The position numbers and the translations under genes are program-made. Below are positions 51,687 through 60,036 of a stretch of DNA of 64,000 nt, piece after piece. The first letter of the stretch is position 1. Every line of letters starts with the position of its first letter. Under the pieces are notes generated by a model. That model was not told where the DNA came from and made no database searches. It saw nothing but the letters and a program-made list of their open reading frames with translations. The stretch is from positions 248,001 through 312,000 of the forward strand of contig CAWEYO010000020.1 in assembly GCA_963813315.1 (NCBI GenBank), given 5' to 3'. This DNA comes from CAWEYO01 sp963813315. GTDB taxonomy: Bacteria; Pseudomonadota; Alphaproteobacteria; Rhizobiales; Rhizobiaceae.

Positions 51687-51953
51687 ATGCCATCCAGTTA
51701 CACAATCGGCCAACACTACGAGGGCCTTGTTCGGGAACTGGTCGCGAGTGGGCGCTACGCATCGGCCAGCGAGGTTCTGCGCGATGGGCTGCGGCTCATC
51801 GAAGAGCGTGAACAAACGCGCCAGGCCAAACTCGCGGCCCTTCGAGATGCTATTCGTGAAGGGCTCGAGAGCGGCGAACCAGCGCCGTTCGACATGGCCG
51901 ATTTCGTGAACGAAGTTCGCGCGGAGGGGAAGGCCCGGAACCGTGGCGCGTAG
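51687..51953 (+). CDS. parD: ParD-family antitoxin
   Basis: An 88-residue antitoxin with a ribbon-helix-helix N-terminus (SSYTIGQHYEGLVRELVASG, then RYASASEVLRDGLRLIEERE) and an acidic, helical C-terminus that would bind ParE. It overlaps parE by 11 bp. The leader is AT-rich (ATATCATAAAATGATAGTCT), with an imperfect palindrome that could be the autoregulatory operator. Confidence 0.9.
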   Translation: MPSSYTIGQHYEGLVRELVASGRYASASEVLRDGLRLIEEREQTRQAKLAALRDAIREGLESGEPAPFDMADFVNEVRAEGKARNRGA

Positions 51954-52241
51954 CATTCGCGTCACGCCGCGCGCCCGTGCAGACCTGTTCGAGATATGGA
52001 AGTACGTGGCAGTCGAAAACGAGGACGCTGCCCAAAAATACTCTTCCGAATAGACGAAGTCTTTATGCTTCTGTTGTCTCAGCCGGAAGCGGGCCGCCAC
52101 AGGCCGGAATTGTCGGAAGGCCTGCGAAGTTTCCCGGCAGGCAACTACATCGTATTCTATCAAGTTCAGGAAGCGTCGGTCGACATTGTGCGCGTTTTGA
52201 GTGGTTACCGAGACATTCGTGGCGGACTGATGCAAGGCTAG
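51943..52241 (+). CDS. parE: ParE-family toxin with an apparent single-base frameshift
   Basis: Starts with GTG inside the end of parD and reads RSIRVTPRARADLFEIWKYV, a ParE N-terminus, then stops at 52056 after 38 residues. One frame over, the sequence continues KILFRIDEVFMLLLSQPEAG and ends with SVDIVRVLSGYRDIRGGL, the expected ParE C-terminus. Adding one A to the five-A run at 52034-52038 restores a 99-residue protein. As written the toxin is inactive; it could be a true slippage mutation, tolerated since toxins are often lost, or a homopolymer error. Confidence 0.8.
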
Positions 52242-52297
52242 AGCAAGATGAGATTAGGTCCGGCAGAATGACCAGACCTAATCTCATCTTGCTCTAG
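52238..52297. repeat. Perfect 23-bp inverted repeat (bidirectional terminator or insertion element)
   Basis: CTAGAGCAAGATGAGATTAG and the complementary arm TAATCTCATCTTGCTCTAG form a 23-bp perfect stem with a 14-bp loop. The element includes the parE stop codon and lies between the convergent parE and metW genes. A stem this perfect with no T-tract suggests a repeat insertion more than a classical terminator. Confidence 0.85.
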
Positions 52298-52310
52298 TTG
52301 CCGCAAAGGG

Positions 52311-52925
52311 CTACCGCCTCAGCAGGAACACCGCCTGCTGGCCGAAGAAGTTCCAGAACCACCACGGCATGGACAGGCCGATCCTCTGGCCGGCGCCGTC
52401 GAGCGCGGTAGCGCGTTCGACCTTGGCTCCAACTTCCTCGCACAGGTTCACGAAATCGCGGATCGTGCAGAAATGGATGTTTGGCGTATCGTACCAGGAA
52501 TAGGGCAGCTCTTTGGTTACCGGCATGCGGCCCTTTAGGAGCAAAGACAATCGAACCCGCCAGTAGCCGAAATTCGGGAAGGAAACGATGGCCCGCTCGC
52601 CAATTCGAAGCAAATCGTCGAGCACGTGCTTCGGGTTGCGCGTTGCCTGCAGCGTCTGCGACAGGATCACGAAATCGAACACCTTGTCGGCATAGTAGAC
52701 GAGGTCCTTGTCGGCGTCCCCCTGGATGACTGAAAGCCCCCGCGCTACGCATTGGTTGACGCCGCGCTGCGAAATCTCGACACCGCGGCCGTCGACCTGC
52801 TTGTCAGTCTGCAACAGTTCCAGAAGCTGGCCGTCGCCGCAACCGACATCGAGAACGCGGGCGCGGGGCGCTATGAAGTCGGCGATCACTTCAAGATCGA
52901 CGCGCGGGGCGGTGTTGACGCTCAT
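52311..52925 (-). CDS. metW: Methionine biosynthesis protein MetW
   Basis: A 204-residue methyltransferase-fold protein with motif I VLDVGCGDGQLLELL. It is required together with MetX for homoserine acetylation in many proteobacteria. It ends with WWFWNFFGQQAVFLLRR. The ATG overlaps the metX stop codon, so the two are translated together. Confidence 0.95.
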   Translation of the reverse strand: MSVNTAPRVDLEVIADFIAPRARVLDVGCGDGQLLELLQTDKQVDGRGVEISQRGVNQCVARGLSVIQGDADKDLVYYADKVFDFVILSQTLQATRNPKHVLDDLLRIGERAIVSFPNFGYWRVRLSLLLKGRMPVTKELPYSWYDTPNIHFCTIRDFVNLCEEVGAKVERATALDGAGQRIGLSMPWWFWNFFGQQAVFLLRR

Positions 52926-54094
52926 GGGGTGTCCAGTCCCCTCGCCCGCGCCGCGGACGCAATGAAGCCGCGGATTGCCGCGAAGAGTTCCGGCTCGTCG
53001 AGCAGGAACGCGTCGTGACCGCGGTCGGTCTCGATCTCGACGAACGAAACCGAAGCACCCGCGGCGTTCAGCGCGTGCACGATCTGACGGCTTTCGAGGG
53101 TCGGAAACAGCCAGTCGCTGGTGAAGGAGACAACGCAAAAGCGTGTCTTGGTACCGGCAAAAGCGTCGGCCAGCCGTCCCCCGTGGTCCGCCGCCAGGTC
53201 GAAATAGTCCATGGACCGCGTCATGTAGAGGTAGGAGTTGGCGTCGAAGCGGTCGACGAATGTCATGCCCTGGTGGCGCAGATAGCTCTCAATCTGAAAG
53301 TCGGCGTCGAAACCGAAGGTCAGCGCCTCCCGATCCTGCAGATTGCGGCCGAACTTGCGGTGCAGCGCGCTCTCCGAAAGATAGGTGATGTGCGCGGCCA
53401 TGCGGGCGACGGCCAGGCCCTTTTGCGGGCGCTTGCCAGCCTCGCCATATTTTCCGCCGCACCAGTCCGGGTCCGCCATGACCGCCTGTCGTCCCACTTC
53501 GTGAAAGGCGATGTTTTGCGAGGAATGTCGCGCGCCGGTGGCGATAGGCAGGGCGCAGAAGACCCGCTCGGGGTAGCTCGCCGCCCATTCCAGCACCTGC
53601 ATGCCGCCCATCGAGCCGCCGAGGATCGAGAACAGCCTGTCGATGCCGAAATAGTCAATCAGCATGACCTGCGCGCGCACCATGTCGCGAATGGTGATCA
53701 CCGGCAGGTCGAGCCCGTAGGGCTTGCCGGTTGCCGGATTGATCGAAGCCGGCCCGGTGGAGCCCAGACAGCCGCCGATGACATTTGAGCAGATGACGAA
53801 GAAGCGGTTTGTGTCGATGATCCGGCCTGGACCGATGAGCACGTCCCACCAGCCGGGCTTGCCGGTCACCGGGTTGGTGCTGGCGACGTGCTGGTCGCCG
53901 GTCAGCGCATGGCAGACGAGGATCGCGTTCGACCGCGCCTCGTTGAGTTTCCCATAGGTCTGGTAAGCAATCTGGAAAGGAGTGAGGACGGCGCCGGCGT
54001 CCAGCGTCAACGGCTTGTCCGCACCGAAGCGCACGACCGGGCTCGACGGGTCATTGGCTTCGTCTCGCTTTCCGCCCGGGCTCACGGCCGTCAT
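52922..54094 (-). CDS. metX: Homoserine O-acetyltransferase MetX
   Basis: Alpha/beta-hydrolase that acetylates homoserine in methionine synthesis. The 390-residue product has the nucleophile-Ser motif LGGSMGGMQVLEW, with GDQHVASTNPVTGKPGWWD upstream and DRGHDAFLLDE near the C-terminus with the catalytic His. The ATG at 54094 follows GAGGAGAACCG; the longer frame up to 54169 runs into the leader. A SAM-II riboswitch and a terminator precede it. Confidence 0.96.
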   Translation of the reverse strand: MTAVSPGGKRDEANDPSSPVVRFGADKPLTLDAGAVLTPFQIAYQTYGKLNEARSNAILVCHALTGDQHVASTNPVTGKPGWWDVLIGPGRIIDTNRFFVICSNVIGGCLGSTGPASINPATGKPYGLDLPVITIRDMVRAQVMLIDYFGIDRLFSILGGSMGGMQVLEWAASYPERVFCALPIATGARHSSQNIAFHEVGRQAVMADPDWCGGKYGEAGKRPQKGLAVARMAAHITYLSESALHRKFGRNLQDREALTFGFDADFQIESYLRHQGMTFVDRFDANSYLYMTRSMDYFDLAADHGGRLADAFAGTKTRFCVVSFTSDWLFPTLESRQIVHALNAAGASVSFVEIETDRGHDAFLLDEPELFAAIRGFIASAARARGLDTP

Positions 54095-54130
54095 CGGTTC
54101 TCCTCGAAGCCGGCGTGCCTGCTCGGGCAG

Positions 54131-54164
54131 CAAAAAAACCGGCATTGCCTTCGCAAAGCCGGTT
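54131..54164 (-). terminator. Intrinsic terminator in the metX leader
   Basis: On the minus strand, AACCGGCTTTGC and GCAATGCCGGTT form a stem (7 bp, an internal mismatch, 4 bp) with a GAAG loop, followed by a run of Ts. It is 18 bp downstream of the SAM-II element and before the metX ribosome site, so it could act as the expression platform of that riboswitch. Confidence 0.8.
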
Positions 54165-54181
54165 ACCATCGAAGCAAACGG

Positions 54182-54236
54182 CCCTTTAGCGAATTGTTTA
54201 ACGTGGCTGCAAGCCGACCGGCCAAATCACCACGGA
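54182..54236 (-). promoter_or_regulatory. SAM-II riboswitch
   Basis: The minus-strand leader contains, in order, CGTGGTGATTTGGCC, GGCTTGCAGCCACG, TTAAACAATTCGCTAAAGGG. These are the conserved blocks of the SAM-II aptamer (GUGAUUUG, GCUUGCAGCC, ACGUUAAAC and GCUAAAGG) found upstream of metA/metX in Rhizobiales. It should bind S-adenosylmethionine and repress metX-metW. Recognised by eye. Confidence 0.88.
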
Positions 54237-54292
54237 ACGTTGCCAGCTTTACGGCCGGCCGCCCTTTGCGTCAACGGGAAAGCTTTGCTAGA

Positions 54293-54405
54293 GCAGGTTC
54301 CGGAAAAGTGTCACATGGTTTTCCGACAAGAACCTGCGACAAGAATACAGCAGGTTCCGGAAAGGTGTCACACCGTTTTCCGACAAGAACCTGCGACAGG
54401 AATAG
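54293..54405. repeat. Tandem pair of 57-bp hairpin units
   Basis: GCAGGTTCCGGAAAAGTGTC to TTCCGACAAGAACCTGC is present twice in a row (54293-54349, 54350-54405) with a few differences. The AGAGCA flank and GGTTCCGG to TTTTCCGA layout resemble the element at 62463-62512. It lies between the metX leader and hisC. Confidence 0.8.
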
Positions 54406-54470
54406 AGGGATGCAGGCGAAACAACGCGAGCCTGCATGCCTCAGGCGTTCGTTTGACAGAGAGCCGAGCC

Positions 54471-55595
54471 ATGACCGAAGTGCTGCGCCCCGACCCACGA
54501 CCCGGCGTGATGGAAATCGCGGCCTATGTGCCGGGCAAGAGCGTGGTCGAGGGCGCCGCCAGGGTCTACAAGCTCTCCTCGAACGAGAACCCGCTCGGCC
54601 CCTCGCCAGCGGCCATTGAAGCGGTGCGCCAGGCCGCCGCCCATCTAGAACTCTATCCCGACGGTTCAGCCACGAAACTTCGCGAGGCGATCGCCGACGT
54701 GCATGGCCTGAACCCCGCGAACATCCTTTGCTCGAACGGTTCGGACGAACTGCTCGGGCTGATCGCCCAGACTTACCTGACTGCGGGCGATGAGGGTATT
54801 TTCACGGAACATGGTTTTCTGGTCTACAAGATCCAGACGCTTGCCGCGGGCGGCAAGCCGGTTGCAGTGAAGGAAAAGCAGGAACGCGCCGATGTCGACG
54901 CCATCCTGGCGGCGGTCAGCAGACGTACCCGCCTTGTCTTCATCGCCAACCCCAACAACCCGACCGGAACCTATCTGCCCTTCGAGGAAGTGCGCCGCCT
55001 GCACGAGGGCCTTCCTCCGAACGTCATCCTCGTACTCGACGCTGCCTATGCCGAATATGTCCGCCGCAACGACTACGAGTCGGGGATCGAACTCGTCTCG
55101 TCGTCGCAGAACGTGGTCATGACGCGGACTTTTTCGAAGATCTATGGGCTGGCCGGCATCCGCATCGGGTGGATCTATGCGCCATCGAGCATTATCGATG
55201 CGCTGAACCGGGTCCGCGGCCCGTTCAACGTCAATGCCGCCGCGATCGAGGCCGGTGCGGCGGCGGTTCGGGATCGCGGCCATGTCGAACGCGCCATTCT
55301 CCACAATGAGCAGTGGCTGCCCTGGCTCGCCGGCGAATTGACCGGGATCGGCTTGCGGGTCACGCCGAGCGCCGGCAATTTCCTGCTGATCCATTTCCCG
55401 GACGATGGCGGCCACTCGGCCGAGGCGGCGGACGATTACCTTTCCTCGCGTGGTTTCATTCTGCGCAGGGTCGCCGCCTACGGCTTCCCAAACGCGCTGC
55501 GCCTAACCGTCGGCACCGAAGAAGCCAATCGCGGTGTTGTCGCGGCTCTCGCCGATTTTTTCGAAAAGCTGAAGAATGTCCGAACCGTTGTTTGA
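54471..55595 (+). CDS. hisC: Histidinol-phosphate/aromatic aminotransferase HisC
   Basis: PLP-dependent aminotransferase, 374 residues. Because it overlaps the prephenate dehydrogenase gene, it probably also serves aromatic amino-acid synthesis (imidazole-acetol phosphate or phenylpyruvate substrates). Motifs are VYKLSSNENPLGPSP, VFIANPNNPTGTYLPFEEV and the PLP-lysine TFSKIYGLAGIRIGW near residue 224. The ATG at 54471 gives a normal length; upstream in-frame sequence runs into repeats. Confidence 0.94.
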   Translation: MTEVLRPDPRPGVMEIAAYVPGKSVVEGAARVYKLSSNENPLGPSPAAIEAVRQAAAHLELYPDGSATKLREAIADVHGLNPANILCSNGSDELLGLIAQTYLTAGDEGIFTEHGFLVYKIQTLAAGGKPVAVKEKQERADVDAILAAVSRRTRLVFIANPNNPTGTYLPFEEVRRLHEGLPPNVILVLDAAYAEYVRRNDYESGIELVSSSQNVVMTRTFSKIYGLAGIRIGWIYAPSSIIDALNRVRGPFNVNAAAIEAGAAAVRDRGHVERAILHNEQWLPWLAGELTGIGLRVTPSAGNFLLIHFPDDGGHSAEAADDYLSSRGFILRRVAAYGFPNALRLTVGTEEANRGVVAALADFFEKLKNVRTVV

Positions 55596-56529
55596 AACAG
55601 TCGCCTTGGTCGGCATCGGCCTGATTGGCTCATCGCTGGCGCGGGTCATCCGCCGTGAAAGGCTGGCGAAGCATATCTCCATCGCGACGCGCAGCCCTGA
55701 AACGCTGGCGCGCGCCGAGGAGCTTGGCCTCGGCAATTCTTACGCAACCAGCGCCTCGGAGGCTGTGAAGGGTGCCGATCTGGTCATCGTTTCAGTGCCG
55801 GTCGGCTCTTCCGGCGTGATTGCCGCCGAGATCGCGCCTGCTCTCAAACCGGGCGCCATCGTGACCGATGTCGGCTCGACCAAGCGATCGGTGATTGCGC
55901 AGATGCAGCCGCATATCCCTGAAGGCGTGCACTTCATCCCCGGCCATCCGCTCGCCGGAACGGAGAAGTCAGGGCCGGATGCCGGCTTTGCCGACCTGTT
56001 CGAGAACCGCTGGTGCATCTTTACACCTCTGCCCGGCACAGACCCGACGGCACTTGAGCGCCTGACGGAATTCTGGCGGCGCTGCGGTTCGCACGTCGAT
56101 ACGATGGACGCCGACCATCACGACATGGTGCTGGCCATCGTCTCGCATCTCCCGCACATCATCGCCTACAATATCGTCGGTACCGCGGACGATCTGGAGG
56201 CGGTGACCAAGTCGGAAGTCATCAAGTATTCGGCGTCGGGCTTTCGCGATTTCACGCGTCTTGCCGCCTCCGACCCGACGATGTGGCGCGACGTGTGCCT
56301 TCACAACAAGGACGCGATACTCGAAATGCTAGCGCGGTTTTCAGAGGATCTCGCCTCGCTTCAGCGCGCGATCCGCTGGGGCGATGGCGAGAAATTGTTC
56401 GACATGTTTACGCGAACGCGGGCGATTCGCCGCTCGATCATCGAAGCAGGCCAGGAAATCGACGTGCCTGATTTCGGACGTCAGGTAGTCGAACATCCCG
56501 GCGCCGTCGCCATGCCGGAGAAGTCATAA
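55576..56529 (+). CDS. tyrC: Prephenate/arogenate dehydrogenase TyrC
   Basis: NAD-dependent dehydrogenase of tyrosine synthesis, 317 residues. The Rossmann motif ALVGIGLIGSSLARVI is near the N-terminus. FIPGHPLAGTEKSGPDAG and IVSHLPHIIAYNIVGTAD (catalytic His) follow. It overlaps hisC by 20 bp, so the two are one operon. No ACT domain follows, unlike some TyrA proteins. Confidence 0.95.
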   Translation: MSEPLFETVALVGIGLIGSSLARVIRRERLAKHISIATRSPETLARAEELGLGNSYATSASEAVKGADLVIVSVPVGSSGVIAAEIAPALKPGAIVTDVGSTKRSVIAQMQPHIPEGVHFIPGHPLAGTEKSGPDAGFADLFENRWCIFTPLPGTDPTALERLTEFWRRCGSHVDTMDADHHDMVLAIVSHLPHIIAYNIVGTADDLEAVTKSEVIKYSASGFRDFTRLAASDPTMWRDVCLHNKDAILEMLARFSEDLASLQRAIRWGDGEKLFDMFTRTRAIRRSIIEAGQEIDVPDFGRQVVEHPGAVAMPEKS

Positions 56530-56558
56530 CGCAACACCGGTTTTCCTCCGGAATTGCG

Positions 56559-57554
56559 TCATAGCGGCGGGATTTCGCCGAGCGGGATGAAGCCGAGCAC
56601 GGCCCTGCCTTTCGTGATTCTCAGCGGCAGCGAGGGGACGTTGCCGAGCGCCGCCAGGCCGGCAAAGCCTGCGGTGATTTGCCGGCGCGCTTCCGGAAAA
56701 GCGCCCGCAAGGGCCGCTGCAACGCCCCTTGGATCCTGCACAGTGACCATCAAATCGGCGTCGATCAGCCCATCCGCCCCAACCGTGAAGGGGCCGCTCA
56801 AAGCGATGCTGCTCTCGGGGCCTGTCGAAAGGTCGAGGTTGCGGATGGTGCCCGACTGCCCGCGCAAACTGCGCGCATTCGTTTCAATCAATCGCACGCC
56901 ATCCTTCAGCGTCGCGTCGAGGCCGCCGCTTAGCACCGGCAGCGTCCTGCCTGCGACGGCTGCCGGATCGATCTGAAGGTTAGTGAAGCTCAGCGCCGCG
57001 TCGAGATCAGCGCCGTTCGGTCTTAGATGGCCCTCAGCCCGCTCGGCGCTGAACAGCGAAACCGGGTCCTCGTCTTCGGGATCGGTCTGCCCCGACAAGC
57101 CTTCCGCTTCGACCGAAAGGCGTTCTGGCACGGGCTCGGCGATGCGCGCACTCGCCCGCAGCTTGTCCCAGTCAAGCCAGAGCGGAGGCATGCCGGGAAC
57201 GGCCGTCCGCAAGGGACCATCGAGTTCGGTCACGATACGCCGAGGCGCGTAGACCTGCGCCGCGCTGCGCAGGCTGCCTGCCGTCGCGGCGATATTCCGG
57301 CGAGCGTCCTCGTAGCCCAGGCTGTCGCAGAAGAGGCCGAGCCGGAAGGGATAGCCGCGCACTTCGAGGTTTGTGCATTCAGCCGTCGCGCCGTCGCGGT
57401 TCAGCGAGGCGACTGCCGCTTCGGACACTTTTTTTACTCGATCGGCCAGATAGAACCAGCCGGCACTGTAGGCGCCGAACAGGAACATGATGAACACAGC
57501 CAGCCAGAAGAACCGGCGTGCATAGTTTGGTTTGCGGACTTCACTTGACGGCAT
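56559..57554 (-). CDS. DUF2125 membrane-anchored protein
   Basis: A 331-residue protein with one N-terminal helix (FFWLAVFIMFLFGAYSAGWF) and a large periplasmic domain of the DUF2125 family: TECTNLEVRGYPFRLGLFCD and LSTGPESSIALSGPFTVGA. Possibly an AsmA-like envelope protein, but this is unproven. It converges with tyrC and is divergent from the cyclotransferase gene. Confidence 0.85.
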   Translation of the reverse strand: MPSSEVRKPNYARRFFWLAVFIMFLFGAYSAGWFYLADRVKKVSEAAVASLNRDGATAECTNLEVRGYPFRLGLFCDSLGYEDARRNIAATAGSLRSAAQVYAPRRIVTELDGPLRTAVPGMPPLWLDWDKLRASARIAEPVPERLSVEAEGLSGQTDPEDEDPVSLFSAERAEGHLRPNGADLDAALSFTNLQIDPAAVAGRTLPVLSGGLDATLKDGVRLIETNARSLRGQSGTIRNLDLSTGPESSIALSGPFTVGADGLIDADLMVTVQDPRGVAAALAGAFPEARRQITAGFAGLAALGNVPSLPLRITKGRAVLGFIPLGEIPPL

Positions 57555-57622
57555 GCTGCGGCTCTCGTTAACGCTCTGTTCTTATTCGGGACCGGCGGCT
57601 TGCCGCGATCAGGCTTGGCGAT

Positions 57623-58186
57623 ATGGGCGATTTTTGGGTATTTGGCTATGGCTCGCTGATGTGGCGGCCGGGTTTCGCGCATGTGGAGACCCACCGCGCG
57701 CGGCTGCATGGTTTCCGCCGTTCGCTTTGCGTCCACTCCCATGTCCATCGCGGCACGCCCGAGCGTCCCGGCCTCGTGCTCGGCCTTGATCGCGGCGGCT
57801 CATGCATCGGCCTCGCCTTCCGCGTCCCAGGCGACCTGCGCGACGAAGTGATTGCCTATTTGCGAGAGCGCGAACTTGTCACCAACGTTTATCTCGAGCG
57901 CACGCTTGCGGTGAGGCTCAACTCCGGGGCTTCGGTGCCGGCACTTTGCTTTGTTGTCGACCGTGCGCATTGCCAGTACGCCGGCGCCCTCCATGAAGAC
58001 GAAGCTGCGGCAATCGTTACGGGCGCCGTCGGCCGATCAGGCCCCAACGAGGACTATGTGCTCAATACCGTGGAGCATCTGAAAGCCCTTGGGATCAGGG
58101 ACCACTGGCTGGAGAACGTGGCGAGGATGGTCAAAGCCGACGATAGGTCCTCGCTCAGCCCTTCACCTCACCCCCCAGTTCCTTGA
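57623..58186 (+). CDS. ChaC-like gamma-glutamylcyclotransferase
   Basis: A 187-residue protein with the GGCT-fold start FWVFGYGSLMWRPGF. The likely catalytic Glu is in IAYLRERELVTNVYLER, and NEDYVLNTVEHLKALGI follows, as in ChaC proteins, which degrade glutathione to 5-oxoproline and Cys-Gly. The 3' end overlaps the convergent plsC gene by 32 bp. Confidence 0.9.
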   Translation: MGDFWVFGYGSLMWRPGFAHVETHRARLHGFRRSLCVHSHVHRGTPERPGLVLGLDRGGSCIGLAFRVPGDLRDEVIAYLRERELVTNVYLERTLAVRLNSGASVPALCFVVDRAHCQYAGALHEDEAAAIVTGAVGRSGPNEDYVLNTVEHLKALGIRDHWLENVARMVKADDRSSLSPSPHPPVP

Positions 58187-58949
58187 GCCTTCTGATGGCC
58201 GTAGGCGGCAGAGGCGGCGGATTGGGGCCGGTGGCGGCGTCGATCAGAAGCTGGTCGCAGGCAGCCTCGGTCTCCGCTACCAGCCGACGCATGAATTCGT
58301 CCTTGTCGAGGCCCGGCGGAATCGGCGGCAGGAAACGCGCCTTGATCGTGCCAGGATAGCGCAGGAACTTGCGGCGCGGCCAGTAGAGCCCCGCGACATG
58401 GGCGACCGGGACGACAGGAACGCCGAGCTGCGCGTACAGCTCGACAATGCCGTATTTGTAATTCGGCACATCACCCGGCGCCCGGCGCGTTCCTTCCGGA
58501 TAGATGATCAACTGGCGCTTGTTTCTGGCAAGCTCCTGCCTGGTTGCGGCGATAACGGCCTTCAACGCCTTCGAACGGCTGCCGCGATCGACCGGAATCA
58601 TTCGCATCTTCAGGACGTACCAGCCGAAGAGGGGAATCCACGTCAGTTCGCGTTTGAGGATGAAAAGCGCGTCGGGAATGTGCGGCAGGAATGCGATCGT
58701 GTCCCAAAAGGACTGGTGCTTGGGTGCCACTATGCAGGAACCGTCAGGAAGGTTCTCCATTCCGGTGATTTCGCTTTTCGTTCCGGCAATTTTTTCCTGC
58801 AGCCAGAGGCTGCTCCGCGCCCAGAATTTCGGCACGAACCACGCCCGTGAACGGGGCGCCAGAAAATAGTAGGGCGTCCAGATGATCATCTGGATGATCA
58901 GGCTGGCATAAAACGCGACATTGAACGCCAGCGAGCGGATGATGAGCAT
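58155..58949 (-). CDS. plsC: 1-acyl-sn-glycerol-3-phosphate acyltransferase PlsC
   Basis: Makes phosphatidic acid from lysophosphatidic acid at the inner membrane. The 264-residue protein has an N-terminal helix (AFYASLIIQMIIWTPYYFL) and the acyltransferase motifs KHQSFWDT (HX4D), VDRGSRSKA and IIYPEGTRRAPG. A double-hairpin repeat lies just upstream of its start. Confidence 0.93.
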   Translation of the reverse strand: MLIIRSLAFNVAFYASLIIQMIIWTPYYFLAPRSRAWFVPKFWARSSLWLQEKIAGTKSEITGMENLPDGSCIVAPKHQSFWDTIAFLPHIPDALFILKRELTWIPLFGWYVLKMRMIPVDRGSRSKALKAVIAATRQELARNKRQLIIYPEGTRRAPGDVPNYKYGIVELYAQLGVPVVPVAHVAGLYWPRRKFLRYPGTIKARFLPPIPPGLDKDEFMRRLVAETEAACDQLLIDAATGPNPPPLPPTAIRRLKELGGEVKG

Positions 58950-58958
58950 GGAAGGTGC

Positions 58959-59124
58959 CTAGTGTGGTGGATTTGAAGTTCCTGTCATGTCCATGGCATC
59001 CGCGTTCAGGAACTTCAAATCCGTAAACCACACTAGATTCAAAAAGTTGCTAGTGTGGCTTTGAATCCGAAATTCGATCCGAACCTCGCTCCAAGGTAGA
59101 CGAATTTCGGATTCGCCACACTAG
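58959..59124. repeat. Double-hairpin element, family E (copy 2)
   Basis: TAGTGTGGTGGATTTGAAGT pairs with ACTTCAAATCCGTAAACCA and closing bases. Then CTAGTGTGGCTTTGAATCCG pairs with ATTTCGGATTCGCCACACTA. Both hairpins are flanked by CTAG-type ends. Similar to 46510-46672. Confidence 0.85.
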
Positions 59125-59199
59125 AGGAGATTTCGCCGGATTGGTTACACCAACATGCCGGAAAGGAAAACCGGTTGGACGACGGTCACGGAAAGAAGG

Positions 59200-59910
59200 T
59201 CATCCGGCCGAGGCGTGTGCGACGGTTATCTCTTCGTCAGCAGGCTGCGCCCGCAGGATTCCGCGAGCCAGCGAGGCAAGATACTTGGTGTATTCGGTGA
59301 AGAGCACCCTGAGCGCGCCTGGTTTTGTCATCCAGGCTCCATCGTCGAGCCTGGTGTTGACCACTGGGTATGGCCGCAGTTCGGCCGCTTGCAGGAGGCG
59401 GCCCATTTCAAGCAGGCTGCGCGGCATGTGGTAGTTATTGGTCACCAGAATCACGCTTCGGTACGCATGGGTCTCCACCCATTTGGCGCTCTCCTCAGCG
59501 TTTCCGATCGTGTCGAGGGCGGCATGATCGATGTCCACGCAGCAGGCGAACAAGGTCTTGTCACCGCCGGTGACAGCCTGCAGATCGTCGAGGTCCGCCC
59601 GGGGGTTGACGCCGCTGATCAGCAGCCTCTGGCCCTTGCCGGACTTCAGCAGGCCGAGAGCGGCGTCGAGGCGCGCCTGGCCGCCGGTAAGCACGATGAT
59701 CGCATCGGCTTCACCCGGATCCTCGGGCGTTGCAAGATGGCTCACATGGCTGGCGAACCAGGCGAACCCGCCGGCGAAAATCGCTGCCGCGCAAAGAACG
59801 GCAACGACCGAAACGCGAAAAACGGCCACAACGCTTGAGTGGGGCCGCCGCCGCGATATCTCCCAATCCGGTCTGCCGAGAATCAGTTCAGACAGTTCAT
59901 GTCCCTTCAT
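59200..59910 (-). CDS. YdcF/DUF218 membrane protein (SanA-like)
   Basis: A 236-residue protein with one N-terminal helix (VVAVLCAAAIFAGGFAWFA) and a DUF218 domain: ADAIIVLTGGQARLDAALGL, ISGVNPRADLDD and ILVTNNYHMPRSLLEMGRLL. The family is linked to envelope integrity and vancomycin sensitivity in enterics, but the reaction is unknown. The ATG at 59910 is preferred to a start 16 codons upstream. Confidence 0.88.
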   Translation of the reverse strand: MKGHELSELILGRPDWEISRRRPHSSVVAVFRVSVVAVLCAAAIFAGGFAWFASHVSHLATPEDPGEADAIIVLTGGQARLDAALGLLKSGKGQRLLISGVNPRADLDDLQAVTGGDKTLFACCVDIDHAALDTIGNAEESAKWVETHAYRSVILVTNNYHMPRSLLEMGRLLQAAELRPYPVVNTRLDDGAWMTKPGALRVLFTEYTKYLASLARGILRAQPADEEITVAHASAG

Positions 59911-60036
59911 GGCGCGATAAATACCCCTGAACCGATGCACCGGACAAGAAGATCGCACCGGCCCCGCAACAAATGGTTACAAAGACCTGCCACAAATGAT
60001 TACAAACATTCGCATTTCGTGAATTGGGACGTATCG

